From positions 2,108,501-2,172,500 of the forward strand of contig JAQISU010000119.1 of assembly GCA_029339505.1 (NCBI GenBank): a stretch of 64,000 nucleotides of DNA, given 5' to 3'. This stretch comes from Unio delphinus. Its lineage: Eukaryota > Mollusca > Bivalvia > Unionida > Unionidae. The notes under the pieces were generated by a model. The model did not search any database, had not been told where the DNA came from, and worked only from the letters and a program-made list of their open reading frames with translations. Position 1 is the stretch's first letter. Every line of letters starts with the position of its first letter. The translations under genes and the position numbers were made by a program. Positions 49,201 to 56,299 of the stretch are shown here, one piece after another.

Positions 49201-49591
49201 CACACTTGCGTCTATTGCACTCAAGACAAGTCAACATCACATTATTTCTGACATGACCGAGATTGTTATTTTTTCTGTCTACGGTGAATTGGCGAGGATC
49301 CTTATCCGAATACTGCCAACGCATTATACAATTGCAACTCGCGCAGTGATTATTCTGTTGTTGCTTCAGAGTAATTATTAATTCAGCATCAATATCAAAT
49401 TCTCGTTGTTTTTTTTTGTCTTGTTGTTTGTAACCGGAGAGTTTTTTATCAATAATATCATCTATTGTGGTGTCATTATCGTCACCAATGATTTCATCAT
49501 CGAAGACAATTCTTCGAAGCTGATTTATTTTTCGTACTCTGGATACTGAAAGATAGACTAATTTCGACCATTCTATGCGATTATCTACCAT
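49193..49591 (-). CDS. HNH-like zinc protein
   Basis: 132 residues, intact. ATG at 49591 overlaps the helicase stop (49581-49583), a translationally coupled arrangement. The N-terminal half is charged and helical (INQLRRIVFDDEIIGDDNDT). The C-terminal half has HCASCNCIM, then FTVDRKNNNLGHVRNN and VMLTCLECNRRK. Two CxxC pairs around a DR...H...N core is the pattern of HNH-type zinc-finger nucleases, but the usual catalytic His-His is not clear, so it may only bind zinc. The gene is conserved in copies A and B. It may act in replication with the adjacent polymerase-helicase. Confidence 0.6.
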   Translation of the reverse strand: MVDNRIEWSKLVYLSVSRVRKINQLRRIVFDDEIIGDDNDTTIDDIIDKKLSGYKQQDKKKQREFDIDAELIITLKQQQNNHCASCNCIMRWQYSDKDPRQFTVDRKNNNLGHVRNNVMLTCLECNRRKCAS

Positions 49592-50885
49592 CCAAACAAT
49601 TGTATTCGATATTGTCAATCCCTGTGAAGAATGTATCGTATCCTAGCGTCCATGGGGATTTATTAGCACGCAATGCATCTTCAACGACATTGATATCAAC
49701 CAGCACAATATCATTTAATACGAGAATCTGCTTTTCACTCTGTCCTGGAATATCAACTTCGATGTTCTGTTTTCGTGTATCCGATGGCCTATAACATAAC
49801 GGTACTGGAAGTGTTGCAAATTTTTGTTTATGCAATTCAAATAACTTCATCTGAAGTGTGTCCCTGACTATTTTTCTACTTGCAATGATTAAATCATTTG
49901 GTCTCCATGCTTCCCAAAACTCATTCATGGGAGTTTCTGAAATTATTTCACGGGCTATTTCACACTGGATTCTATCCGGTTGTAATCTAATTAGTTTCTT
50001 CAATTCTTTTAATTCATTATCAAGTGATCTATGATCAGTATCAATTTCTTCATAATAGTCTACAAAACCCTTTAGCCATTCATGGGGGGAAGCACCGACA
50101 AATGGTGGTGGTTGGCCGTGATCACCGCACATGACGATTTTTGTATTCTTCAATAACAACCACTCAAGAAATATTTTTAAGACATCTTCTGACACTGTGT
50201 CTATTTCATCCCACATGATGAATTCAGGAATAAATTTCTCTCCCATGCGCTCAGGAGTCCATTTATCTCCCTTCCATCTAAAGAAACTATGATAAGTGCA
50301 GGCATTTACCCCTCTCTGTATCATTTCTCTTGCAAGTCTGTGAGTCGGTGTTAGTACAATCATGTTTGGATTTTTCCCACGAAATAACTCAATTACCCGG
50401 GTTGTTTTTCCTGACCCGCCACAACCGTTTAAATAAACTGTTTTATATCTACAGATTGGATCAGAAATCGGTGGTGCACTAGAAAATTCTGAACACTGAT
50501 TGCTTTCTAAGTAATTATTTTCAATGGTAACATCTGCTGATTGAATATAATCATGAAGCATTTCCTTCTTAATTCTCCATGTCCCCCATTTCTCGTTGCC
50601 AGTAGCCTTAAAATCAGCCATTTTGCTATTTATGTAAAATGAGTCAGTAGCAACTCTAACTGCGGTGGTAGGAAATCTATTGATCATTGAAAACAGATTG
50701 ATAGAAGCATAACCGAGCATAGAAGCTCTCAAATGTGTGTACTGCGGATGGTATCCATCAGTGTAAGTAACAATTGTACCCAATTTGGTTCCATCGGACA
50801 TAAATGCGTCCTTACGATTGACATATAAGCCCTTATTCGTTAAATCCGTGATTACAAAATCGTATTCAGCATTGTCTATAATCAA
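49581..50885 (-). CDS. Polymerase motif C plus SF1 helicase part of a fused replication protein
   Basis: This frame follows the polymerase frame in phase after a single TGA (50886-50888). Its first 100 residues are polymerase palm sequence: RVATDSFYINSK carries motif C (TDS, Asp81). From residue 120 it is a superfamily 1 helicase: Walker A NGCGGSGKTTRV (Lys160), LTPTHRLAREM (motif Ia), MWDEID (Walker B, 224-229), VMCGDHGQPPPF (motif III) and TDHRS. There is no start codon other than TTG at the junction, so it is one protein with the upstream frame in the ancestor. It would unwind DNA at the fork for the attached polymerase. Both other copies keep the same fusion. Confidence 0.85.
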   Translation of the reverse strand: MIIDNAEYDFVITDLTNKGLYVNRKDAFMSDGTKLGTIVTYTDGYHPQYTHLRASMLGYASINLFSMINRFPTTAVRVATDSFYINSKMADFKATGNEKWGTWRIKKEMLHDYIQSADVTIENNYLESNQCSEFSSAPPISDPICRYKTVYLNGCGGSGKTTRVIELFRGKNPNMIVLTPTHRLAREMIQRGVNACTYHSFFRWKGDKWTPERMGEKFIPEFIMWDEIDTVSEDVLKIFLEWLLLKNTKIVMCGDHGQPPPFVGASPHEWLKGFVDYYEEIDTDHRSLDNELKELKKLIRLQPDRIQCEIAREIISETPMNEFWEAWRPNDLIIASRKIVRDTLQMKLFELHKQKFATLPVPLCYRPSDTRKQNIEVDIPGQSEKQILVLNDIVLVDINVVEDALRANKSPWTLGYDTFFTGIDNIEYNCLDGR

Positions 50886-53027
50886 TCATGAAGAATATTT
50901 CGTATTATCATCTTTGCCACCTTGGGTAAATTTACCGATTATTCTTCGTCCAAGATTTTTTGCTTCATTGTTTCTGATTTCAAATAACTGTCTGGACCAA
51001 TCCATGATTTGTTGTTCATTAAAATCAGGAAACAGTTTTCGCTCTTCGCTAATTATTTTTTCTAGATCAGGTTGTGGTAACCAGACTGATTTCTGTGCTC
51101 GATAGGATATAATTGCTTCACTGACAATTAATGATTTTAACATCTTACAATCAAGCATATACCGTAATAACACTATTGGCATCCAGTGTTTTTCAGACAT
51201 GTGTTTACAAATCCAAAGATAACTACACGGATGAAGCCCTTCAGCCATTTCAAATGATACTACACAAGCGAACCCGGTTAAATCGAAATGTGGCAGTGGT
51301 CCATTAATAGCAACACGGGTCATTTCGTGTGTAGGGTGTCCAAATCGTTTGAAATATTTCTCGCATTCTCCATACCCAAGAAAACTTCCTGGATAACACG
51401 CAATCATATCAACTGAAATAACGGTATCAGCGGTGTATTTTGTGTTCCATAATCCTCCATGGCTGTATTCAAGACAGGACAATTTGACATCTGATAAAAA
51501 CTCACTTCGTGTTGGTTTCCACGCGTTTTTCTTACTTGCAAAATGTGCTGCAATGGTTGGTACTGTGAAACAGTTTGCTAATAATTGATCGTTGTCTTCT
51601 CCGTCCCCAGAAAACTCACTAGCTAGTTGTTTCATTTGATTATGTAGCTCTTCAGTACGGTATAATTCTCCGTTAGTCCTTACAAACTGATCAAATTTGC
51701 ATTCTTCGTCTGAAGTACTATGAAATAGCCACACTGACACAGGATCGTTTTTACTCAAATGGTAAATAGCATCAAATAATTTCTGCTCTGAAAAAAACTC
51801 TCCGGTTTGGGATAGATATCTTACGGTTCTATCCCGTGGGAATATTGTTACTGCAGATGACCACGCGTGTGCGTTATGATCAATAATTTCAATGGGGGGT
51901 CCTTTTTTTGATTGATATTTCGGTTCTTTTAATACTTCACCGGTGATTGTCCTTACCGATATTGGAAATCTCAATGATGTTTCTAATTTAGTTATATCCT
52001 GAATTGTTGCCCCATGCTCTTTTACCGTGAACTCCCACTCGGTTATTTTTTTTCGTCTTAGATCAGTTAGTTTATTTCCCCGGGACGCATTTGTGAAGTG
52101 TTCCATTATTCGTTCTGCTACACAATTGAGCCCTGTCGAATATTTCATGGGTGCTAGTTTTGAAATATCAGGTTTTTCATTGAGCGGATAGATCCCGTAA
52201 ACAACTGCTGTGACAGGATAAGATCTTTCGTCGTAGGGTTTATCAATTCCAGTCAAAATTCCCGGTTTTGAATCCTGATTCACGGTGACAGTTTTTTTGC
52301 CCCTGAGAATGGGTTCAAATTTATCCCTAATAATCCATTTTCCATCCTCACGGATAATGAATTTGATTCGGAAAAAATGACTTTTTTCCCCAATACGTGA
52401 AATTATGACTGCTGCTTTTTCATCATTCATGGTAGCGTCAACAACACCATCAATTCGAAATGTTGACCAGCAATAAGATGCTCCATCACGCTTGAATTCA
52501 TTAAAACAGTCTCTGATGGGTTTATCAAGAATTTTATTCTTGGGTGTATTAGAAACTATATCAAGATTGAATTGAGCATCCTTCCATGGTGATCTCATGT
52601 TTCCGTCTCTTGTACGTTTATTACGTTTTTTGGGTCTATCGAGATTAAATCTAGGATTGATTTTCAATAGTCTCTTAAACGCTTTCATGTTTCCGTCTCT
52701 TGGACGTTTGTTACGTTTTTTGGGTCTATCGCGATTAAATCTAGGATTGATTTTCAATAGTCTCTTAAACTCCTTCATGTTTCCGTCTCTTGGACGTTTT
52801 GGACGTTTTTTTGGTCTATCGAGATTAAATCTAGGATTGATTTTTAATAATCTCTTAAACTCTTTCATGTTTCCGTCTCTTGGACGTTTGTTACGTTTGT
52901 TTCCGTCTATTGGACGTTTTTTTGGTCTATCGAGATTAAATCTAGGATTGATTTTTAATAATCTCCTAAACTCTCTATCGGTATTGAATTTAGCATTTTT
53001 CGAAGTCAATCTCTTGAACTCCTTCAT
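50886..53027 (-). CDS. Family-B DNA polymerase, N-terminal and catalytic parts
   Basis: 713 residues from ATG 53027. Residues 1-145 are basic tandem repeats (FKRLLKINPRFNLDRPKKR units). Residues 150-420 are a family-specific region with NCVAERIMEHF and IEIIDHNAHAW. Motif A is SVDMIACYPGSFLG (Asp540) and motif B RRIIGKFTQGG near residue 700; motif C lies beyond the TGA in the next frame. In Polintons this polymerase is protein-primed and copies the linear element. Copies A and B have CGA at the site of the TGA, so the stop is a recent CpG-type change. A TATATATAAAA box lies just upstream, shared with the divergent gene. Alone this frame lacks motif C and would be inactive. Confidence 0.9.
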   Translation of the reverse strand: MKEFKRLTSKNAKFNTDREFRRLLKINPRFNLDRPKKRPIDGNKRNKRPRDGNMKEFKRLLKINPRFNLDRPKKRPKRPRDGNMKEFKRLLKINPRFNRDRPKKRNKRPRDGNMKAFKRLLKINPRFNLDRPKKRNKRTRDGNMRSPWKDAQFNLDIVSNTPKNKILDKPIRDCFNEFKRDGASYCWSTFRIDGVVDATMNDEKAAVIISRIGEKSHFFRIKFIIREDGKWIIRDKFEPILRGKKTVTVNQDSKPGILTGIDKPYDERSYPVTAVVYGIYPLNEKPDISKLAPMKYSTGLNCVAERIMEHFTNASRGNKLTDLRRKKITEWEFTVKEHGATIQDITKLETSLRFPISVRTITGEVLKEPKYQSKKGPPIEIIDHNAHAWSSAVTIFPRDRTVRYLSQTGEFFSEQKLFDAIYHLSKNDPVSVWLFHSTSDEECKFDQFVRTNGELYRTEELHNQMKQLASEFSGDGEDNDQLLANCFTVPTIAAHFASKKNAWKPTRSEFLSDVKLSCLEYSHGGLWNTKYTADTVISVDMIACYPGSFLGYGECEKYFKRFGHPTHEMTRVAINGPLPHFDLTGFACVVSFEMAEGLHPCSYLWICKHMSEKHWMPIVLLRYMLDCKMLKSLIVSEAIISYRAQKSVWLPQPDLEKIISEERKLFPDFNEQQIMDWSRQLFEIRNNEAKNLGRRIIGKFTQGGKDDNTKYSS
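52597..53027. repeat. ~90-bp tandem repeats at the polymerase N-terminus
   Basis: Units of TTGGTCTATCGAGATTAAAT-type sequence repeat about five times in the 5' end of the gene. The second to fourth full units are nearly identical, so they expanded recently. They encode Lys/Arg-rich repeats and have unequal short inserts (extra KRNKRPRDGN). Confidence 0.9.
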
Positions 53028-53051
53028 GCTATATATAAAACAAGCATTTAA
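53028..53051. promoter_or_regulatory. 24-bp divergent promoter region with TATA box
   Basis: ATATATAAAACAAGCATTTA separates the starts of the polymerase (-) and the zinc protein (+). TATATATAAAA would serve the polymerase side when read on the complement or the other side directly. Confidence 0.45.
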
Positions 53052-53447
53052 ATGAAATATTTATGTATAATGAATCACTGCAAATGGCTCATGATGGGAA
53101 ATGTAACCCCGTGTAACAAATCATGCAGAAAAAATGAATACTGTAGGTATCATATGCAAAGTTTTCGACGTGGAAGTCTTGGTCCGTTACCCTGTATTCG
53201 ATGTGGGGTTGGGGTCAAGGGAAGATCACAATTGTGTATTGATTGTGGTGGTAAGCGATATAGGGAATTGAAGCGTTATTATGATAAAAGAATAAAAAAT
53301 GGGCAATCCATCAGAAATTATGACCCTGAAAAAGTCTTTGACCCTGATAACGTCAAGGATAAAATCATAAGAACTCCGCAAGACTACATCGAAAGGTTCT
53401 CCAGTGATGTAATTATTGAACCAAACACTGAATTAGACAAACAATAG
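53052..53447 (+). CDS. Small cysteine-rich zinc-binding protein
   Basis: 131 residues from ATG 53052; ATG 53070 is also possible. Cysteine clusters occur at C14...CNKSC and YCRYH, then CIRCGVGVKGRSQLCIDCGG, which is a CxxC...CxxC zinc ribbon. The rest is charged (YRELKRYYDKRIKNG) and ends in an acidic tail. It is divergent from the polymerase gene, and no homologue is seen in the truncated other copies. A DNA-binding or transcription role is possible. I do not recognise a family. Confidence 0.5.
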   Translation: MKYLCIMNHCKWLMMGNVTPCNKSCRKNEYCRYHMQSFRRGSLGPLPCIRCGVGVKGRSQLCIDCGGKRYRELKRYYDKRIKNGQSIRNYDPEKVFDPDNVKDKIIRTPQDYIERFSSDVIIEPNTELDKQ

Positions 53448-53457
53448 AATAGTATAT

Positions 53458-53952
53458 ATGAACCAAGAATTCAGACCACACCCAGTGATTACAAATTATG
53501 AAGCATCCAGTGATGGTGTTGTAAGACACTGTAGAATGAAGAAACCGGTCGGTTTTGTGAGTAATCAAGGGTATTTGAGGTTTACTGTTGGAAAGAAAAC
53601 TTATCACAATCATCGTTTCGTATTTGAATGTTTTAATGGATTGATCAAAGATGGTTTTGTTATTGATCACAAGGATTCTAATCCAAAGAATAATTCTGTA
53701 TCAAATCTGCAGGCTATCACACAGAGTGAGAATTCCAAACGAGGAAGGGCTGGCACTTGCAAAACGGTTTGGAAGAGACCTGTGAAATCTTTGAATACAA
53801 TAACTAATGAAGAAAAAATATTTTCATCTATGAATGAAGCCGGTAGGCACTTCGATATTTGTTCGCCTTCTGTTCAAATAGTTGCAGAGAGGATTTATCG
53901 ATCTGCGATTTCAAAAAAGACGGGGCAAAAAGTTCAATTTAGTTATGTCTAA
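53458..53952 (+). CDS. HNH homing-type endonuclease (NUMOD4/HNH/NUMOD1 architecture)
   Basis: 164 residues. The N-terminus (EFRPHPVITNYEASSDGVVR) fits NUMOD4. The HNH core is HNHRFVFECFNGLIKDGFVI, then DHKDSNPKNNSVSNLQ, with His52, Asp70-His71 and Asn79 as likely metal and catalytic residues. The C-terminal part (EEKIFSSMNEAGRHFDICSP) resembles a NUMOD1/IENR1 DNA-binding module. Such genes are common as selfish free-standing nucleases in phages and giant viruses. It sits between the zinc protein and the small conserved gene with a 10-base gap on the left. The matching place in copy D lies beyond its truncation. Confidence 0.75.
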   Translation: MNQEFRPHPVITNYEASSDGVVRHCRMKKPVGFVSNQGYLRFTVGKKTYHNHRFVFECFNGLIKDGFVIDHKDSNPKNNSVSNLQAITQSENSKRGRAGTCKTVWKRPVKSLNTITNEEKIFSSMNEAGRHFDICSPSVQIVAERIYRSAISKKTGQKVQFSYV

Positions 53953-53996
53953 TGCGTCATATTTTTCAATTAGAGATATGTCATTCTTATAGAATA

Positions 53997-54353
53997 ATGA
54001 ATTCTGAAAACATGAATAGCATCATAGTTGAAATAGCAAAATTGAAAAATCAGGATATCAAACTATCAGATGGATTAAATCCTGGTCAAATTGTGTCTGA
54101 TTTTCAGGATATAGAATACGGAGTTAGCACTAACAAATATATGCTACCCAAGAAATATGCACTCATCAAAAAAATTCAGAATTCTATTAAAGACTCTCTT
54201 TCATTTTCCAGTGACATCAGTGTGTTCGTTCCGTTGTATACTATCGTAGAGGGAATACGAAAAGAATTAGGTAACGAATACGAATTGAAAAAAGAAGTCA
54301 ACTCTAAAATTAGAAACCTACGGGCGTTAATTCAAGAAAATGAACAATTTTGA
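53997..54353 (+). CDS. Conserved small Polinton protein
   Basis: 118 residues. An upstream in-frame ATG at 53952 overlaps the preceding stop, but the relative in copy D starts at the position of 53997. Shared blocks: DIEYGVSTNKYMLPKKYALI and a charged C-terminal helix (LGNEYELKKEVNSKIRNLR). Mostly helical, with no membrane segment or zinc site. Function unknown. Conservation between two diverged copies supports a real gene. Confidence 0.65.
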   Translation: MNSENMNSIIVEIAKLKNQDIKLSDGLNPGQIVSDFQDIEYGVSTNKYMLPKKYALIKKIQNSIKDSLSFSSDISVFVPLYTIVEGIRKELGNEYELKKEVNSKIRNLRALIQENEQF

Positions 54354-54439
54354 TTGCCCGACCTATGATTGCCCGACCATTATCATTTTTTGATTGTGAT
54401 CGACCCTCATTTTTTTTAGCCGACCCTCAAAGGAGATGT

Positions 54440-54700
54440 CAAAAATTGAATGAGGAAACTGTCAGTATTATTTATTTTATATACAATTATGACACTTTCC
54501 TCATCAGTGATAGAGCTGTCAAAACAATCAAATAACACTTCCATGACCGTATAAAAAATCATCCGACATGTCAAATAGAAATGTGGAAAGTGTCAGTATT
54601 AATTATTTTATATACAATTATGACACTTTCCACAAACCTGATAGAGCCATTAAAACAATCAAATAACACTTCCATGACTGTGTTAAAAATCATCTGACAT
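54440..54700. promoter_or_regulatory. Two 125-bp direct repeats with a TGACACTTTC dyad
   Basis: GTCAGTATTA, TTTTATATACAATTATGACA, CTTTCC, TGATAGAGC, AACAATCAAATAACACTTCC and CATGAC occur twice in order, at about 54460-54572 and 54585-54700. In the second unit GGAAAGTGTCA and TGACACTTTCC form a long inverted repeat around TATATACAATT. The block is the only sizeable intergenic region of copy C and precedes the whole virion gene cluster. Confidence 0.6.
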
Positions 54701-54743
54701 GTCAAGTGTTTTGCAATTGAAAAATAGTTTGCGATTTCAAATA

Positions 54744-55788
54744 ATGGTCAATGAAGCATTAACAACCCGATTGGCTCGTGAACGATTAGATGCAATTAAG
54801 AGATTAGTACCAATTCGTGACTCTGTACGGAATAAACTGCAACAACGACAGAGTTTACAAACTGATTTTGCTGCGGGATCTGAGGAGTTGTTTAAACCAG
54901 TAACCACAGCAACGAAGGGGGTAGAGCGTGCTATACTGGGAGATGATCCTGACGGTAAGAGAAAGGAAGAGGGTCTTATTTCTGTTCTTGAAAAACTAGC
55001 AACGAAAACTGAACAAACTGAAAAAACTGATCCGAAAAAAACGACTGTTTCTCTGTTGAATAAATTTACTGATCATGCTAAAATATTAATAAAAAAACCT
55101 GAGTTATTGAAATCAAAGGATTATCAAGCCTTTGGTAATTTTGCTGCTCAAAGCTATAATTCAAAAAAAGAGTTTTTAAAGGACGAGTATAAGGATGATA
55201 GAATATCAAGTAATGATTGGTCCGATAATTTGTATACAATAAATAAAGGGATTGGTCGTTTGAATAAGGATGAGATGGGGTACAAGGAATTTCAAAGGGG
55301 AATTAGTAATTATAAAAGAGAACAAATAGAAGAGCGACAACGAGAATTAAAAGAACGACAAGAACGAAAACGTCAAACACCAACACGTAGACAAACAAGA
55401 AGCCAAAAAAAAACAACTACCACCTGATGATGATGATGATGATTTAGAAGAACGACGTCAAACACCAACACGGAGACAAAAAAAACAAGAAGAACCTAAT
55501 GATGATTATTTACAAGAAACGAATTTAGAAAAACTAGATGAAGCAGCTGGTTATAGCGGAAGTGGACTGCAAAATCCAAGGATTGGAAACACTTGTCCTG
55601 ATAGTGTTATCAATGATATATCACGATTAGAAATTCTTGTAGGAGGATTCCGAGCTGGAAATAACTCTCCAGAAATAATTAATGAAGCAGCTGATATCTG
55701 TAGACGGTTATTTGCCGGCGGTATCATGGATATCAAAACATATCGAGATTTCATTGACGAGTTAGCAAATGGGTATCATAGTGATTAA
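54744..55788 (+). pseudogene. Virion precursor protein, frameshift at a 9-A run
   Basis: The start at 54744 (MVNEALTTRLARERLDAIKR) is the one conserved in copy D; ATG 54699 lies upstream. The first 230 residues are highly charged and helical, with QQRQ and RQERKRQ tracts. At a run of nine A (55405-55413) the frame shifts. The downstream frame has an Asp run, more RRQTPTRRQ and the conserved end SRLEILVGGFRAGNNSPEI, AADICRRLFAGGI. LVGGF fits the adenain site [MIL]xGG-x and is conserved as LMGGK in copy D. Total length would be about 347 residues. Likely a scaffolding, core or minor capsid precursor; no family recognised. Confidence 0.6.
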
Positions 55789-55794
55789 ATAACA

Positions 55795-55818
55795 ATTGAA
55801 AACACTATTGTTTTTATA
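55795..55818 (+). promoter_or_regulatory. Gene-junction palindrome
   Basis: AATTGAAAACACTATTGTTTT lies between the precursor stop and the pVI-like ATG. AAAACA/TGTTTT forms the stem. Confidence 0.6.
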
Positions 55819-55821
55819 ATA

Positions 55822-56250
55822 ATGATCATCCATTACAATCATGATAAATCAACCCCAGTCTATGTGGTTAATTCACGGTTTCCAGTTTATAAAGCATACT
55901 ATGGAGATGGTTTAGGCAATACCATTTTAGGATTCTTTTCAAGAATGGCCCCAAAAGTGATGCCGTTAGCTAAACAGTTATCAATGAAAGCCATTGATGT
56001 TATTCGTGATAAGGGTATTGGTGCTGTTGGAGATCTTGCCGGAAAGGCATTTTCAACTGCGAAGAATAAAATAACATCATTAGTAAAATCACGAAAAAAG
56101 AAACCGTTACCGTCTACAGAAGAAATGCCTGCAAGTGTTAGTAAAATTATAAATAACGCAGTAGATGAAAAATTAGCATCGATGGTAAATCAAGGAGACC
56201 AAAGCAATATTGCAAATATGATAGCGGGAAGTGGCTTTAGAAAACGCTAG
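55822..56250 (+). CDS. pVI-like virion protein with C-terminal cleavage site
   Basis: 142 residues, intact. Residues 31-60 form an amphipathic helix region (LGNTILGFFSRMAPKVMPLA), followed by IRDKGIGAVGDLAGKAF, a basic KSRKKKP stretch and IAGSGFRKR at the C-terminus. IAGS-G (134-138) fits the adenain consensus [MIL]xGx-G, and cleavage would release GFRKR. The same site with a longer basic tail is kept in copy D. In adenovirus, pVI disrupts endosomes through an amphipathic helix and its last 11 residues (pVIc) activate the protease. That the two are equivalent is inferred from layout, not from sequence identity. Confidence 0.6.
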   Translation: MIIHYNHDKSTPVYVVNSRFPVYKAYYGDGLGNTILGFFSRMAPKVMPLAKQLSMKAIDVIRDKGIGAVGDLAGKAFSTAKNKITSLVKSRKKKPLPSTEEMPASVSKIINNAVDEKLASMVNQGDQSNIANMIAGSGFRKR

Positions 56251-56256
56251 CGTTTT
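56241..56256 (+). promoter_or_regulatory. Perfect 16-bp palindrome over the stop of the pVI-like gene
   Basis: AAAACGCTAGCGTTTT is fully self-complementary and contains the TAG stop (56248-56250) at its centre. Confidence 0.7.
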
Positions 56257-56299
56257 TCACGATGAAAATCACGATTTAGACTCTGATAAATAGAATAAA

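Noticed and set aside
52597..53055. 152-residue repeat protein on the + strand
   Set aside because: It is antisense to the polymerase N-terminal repeats.
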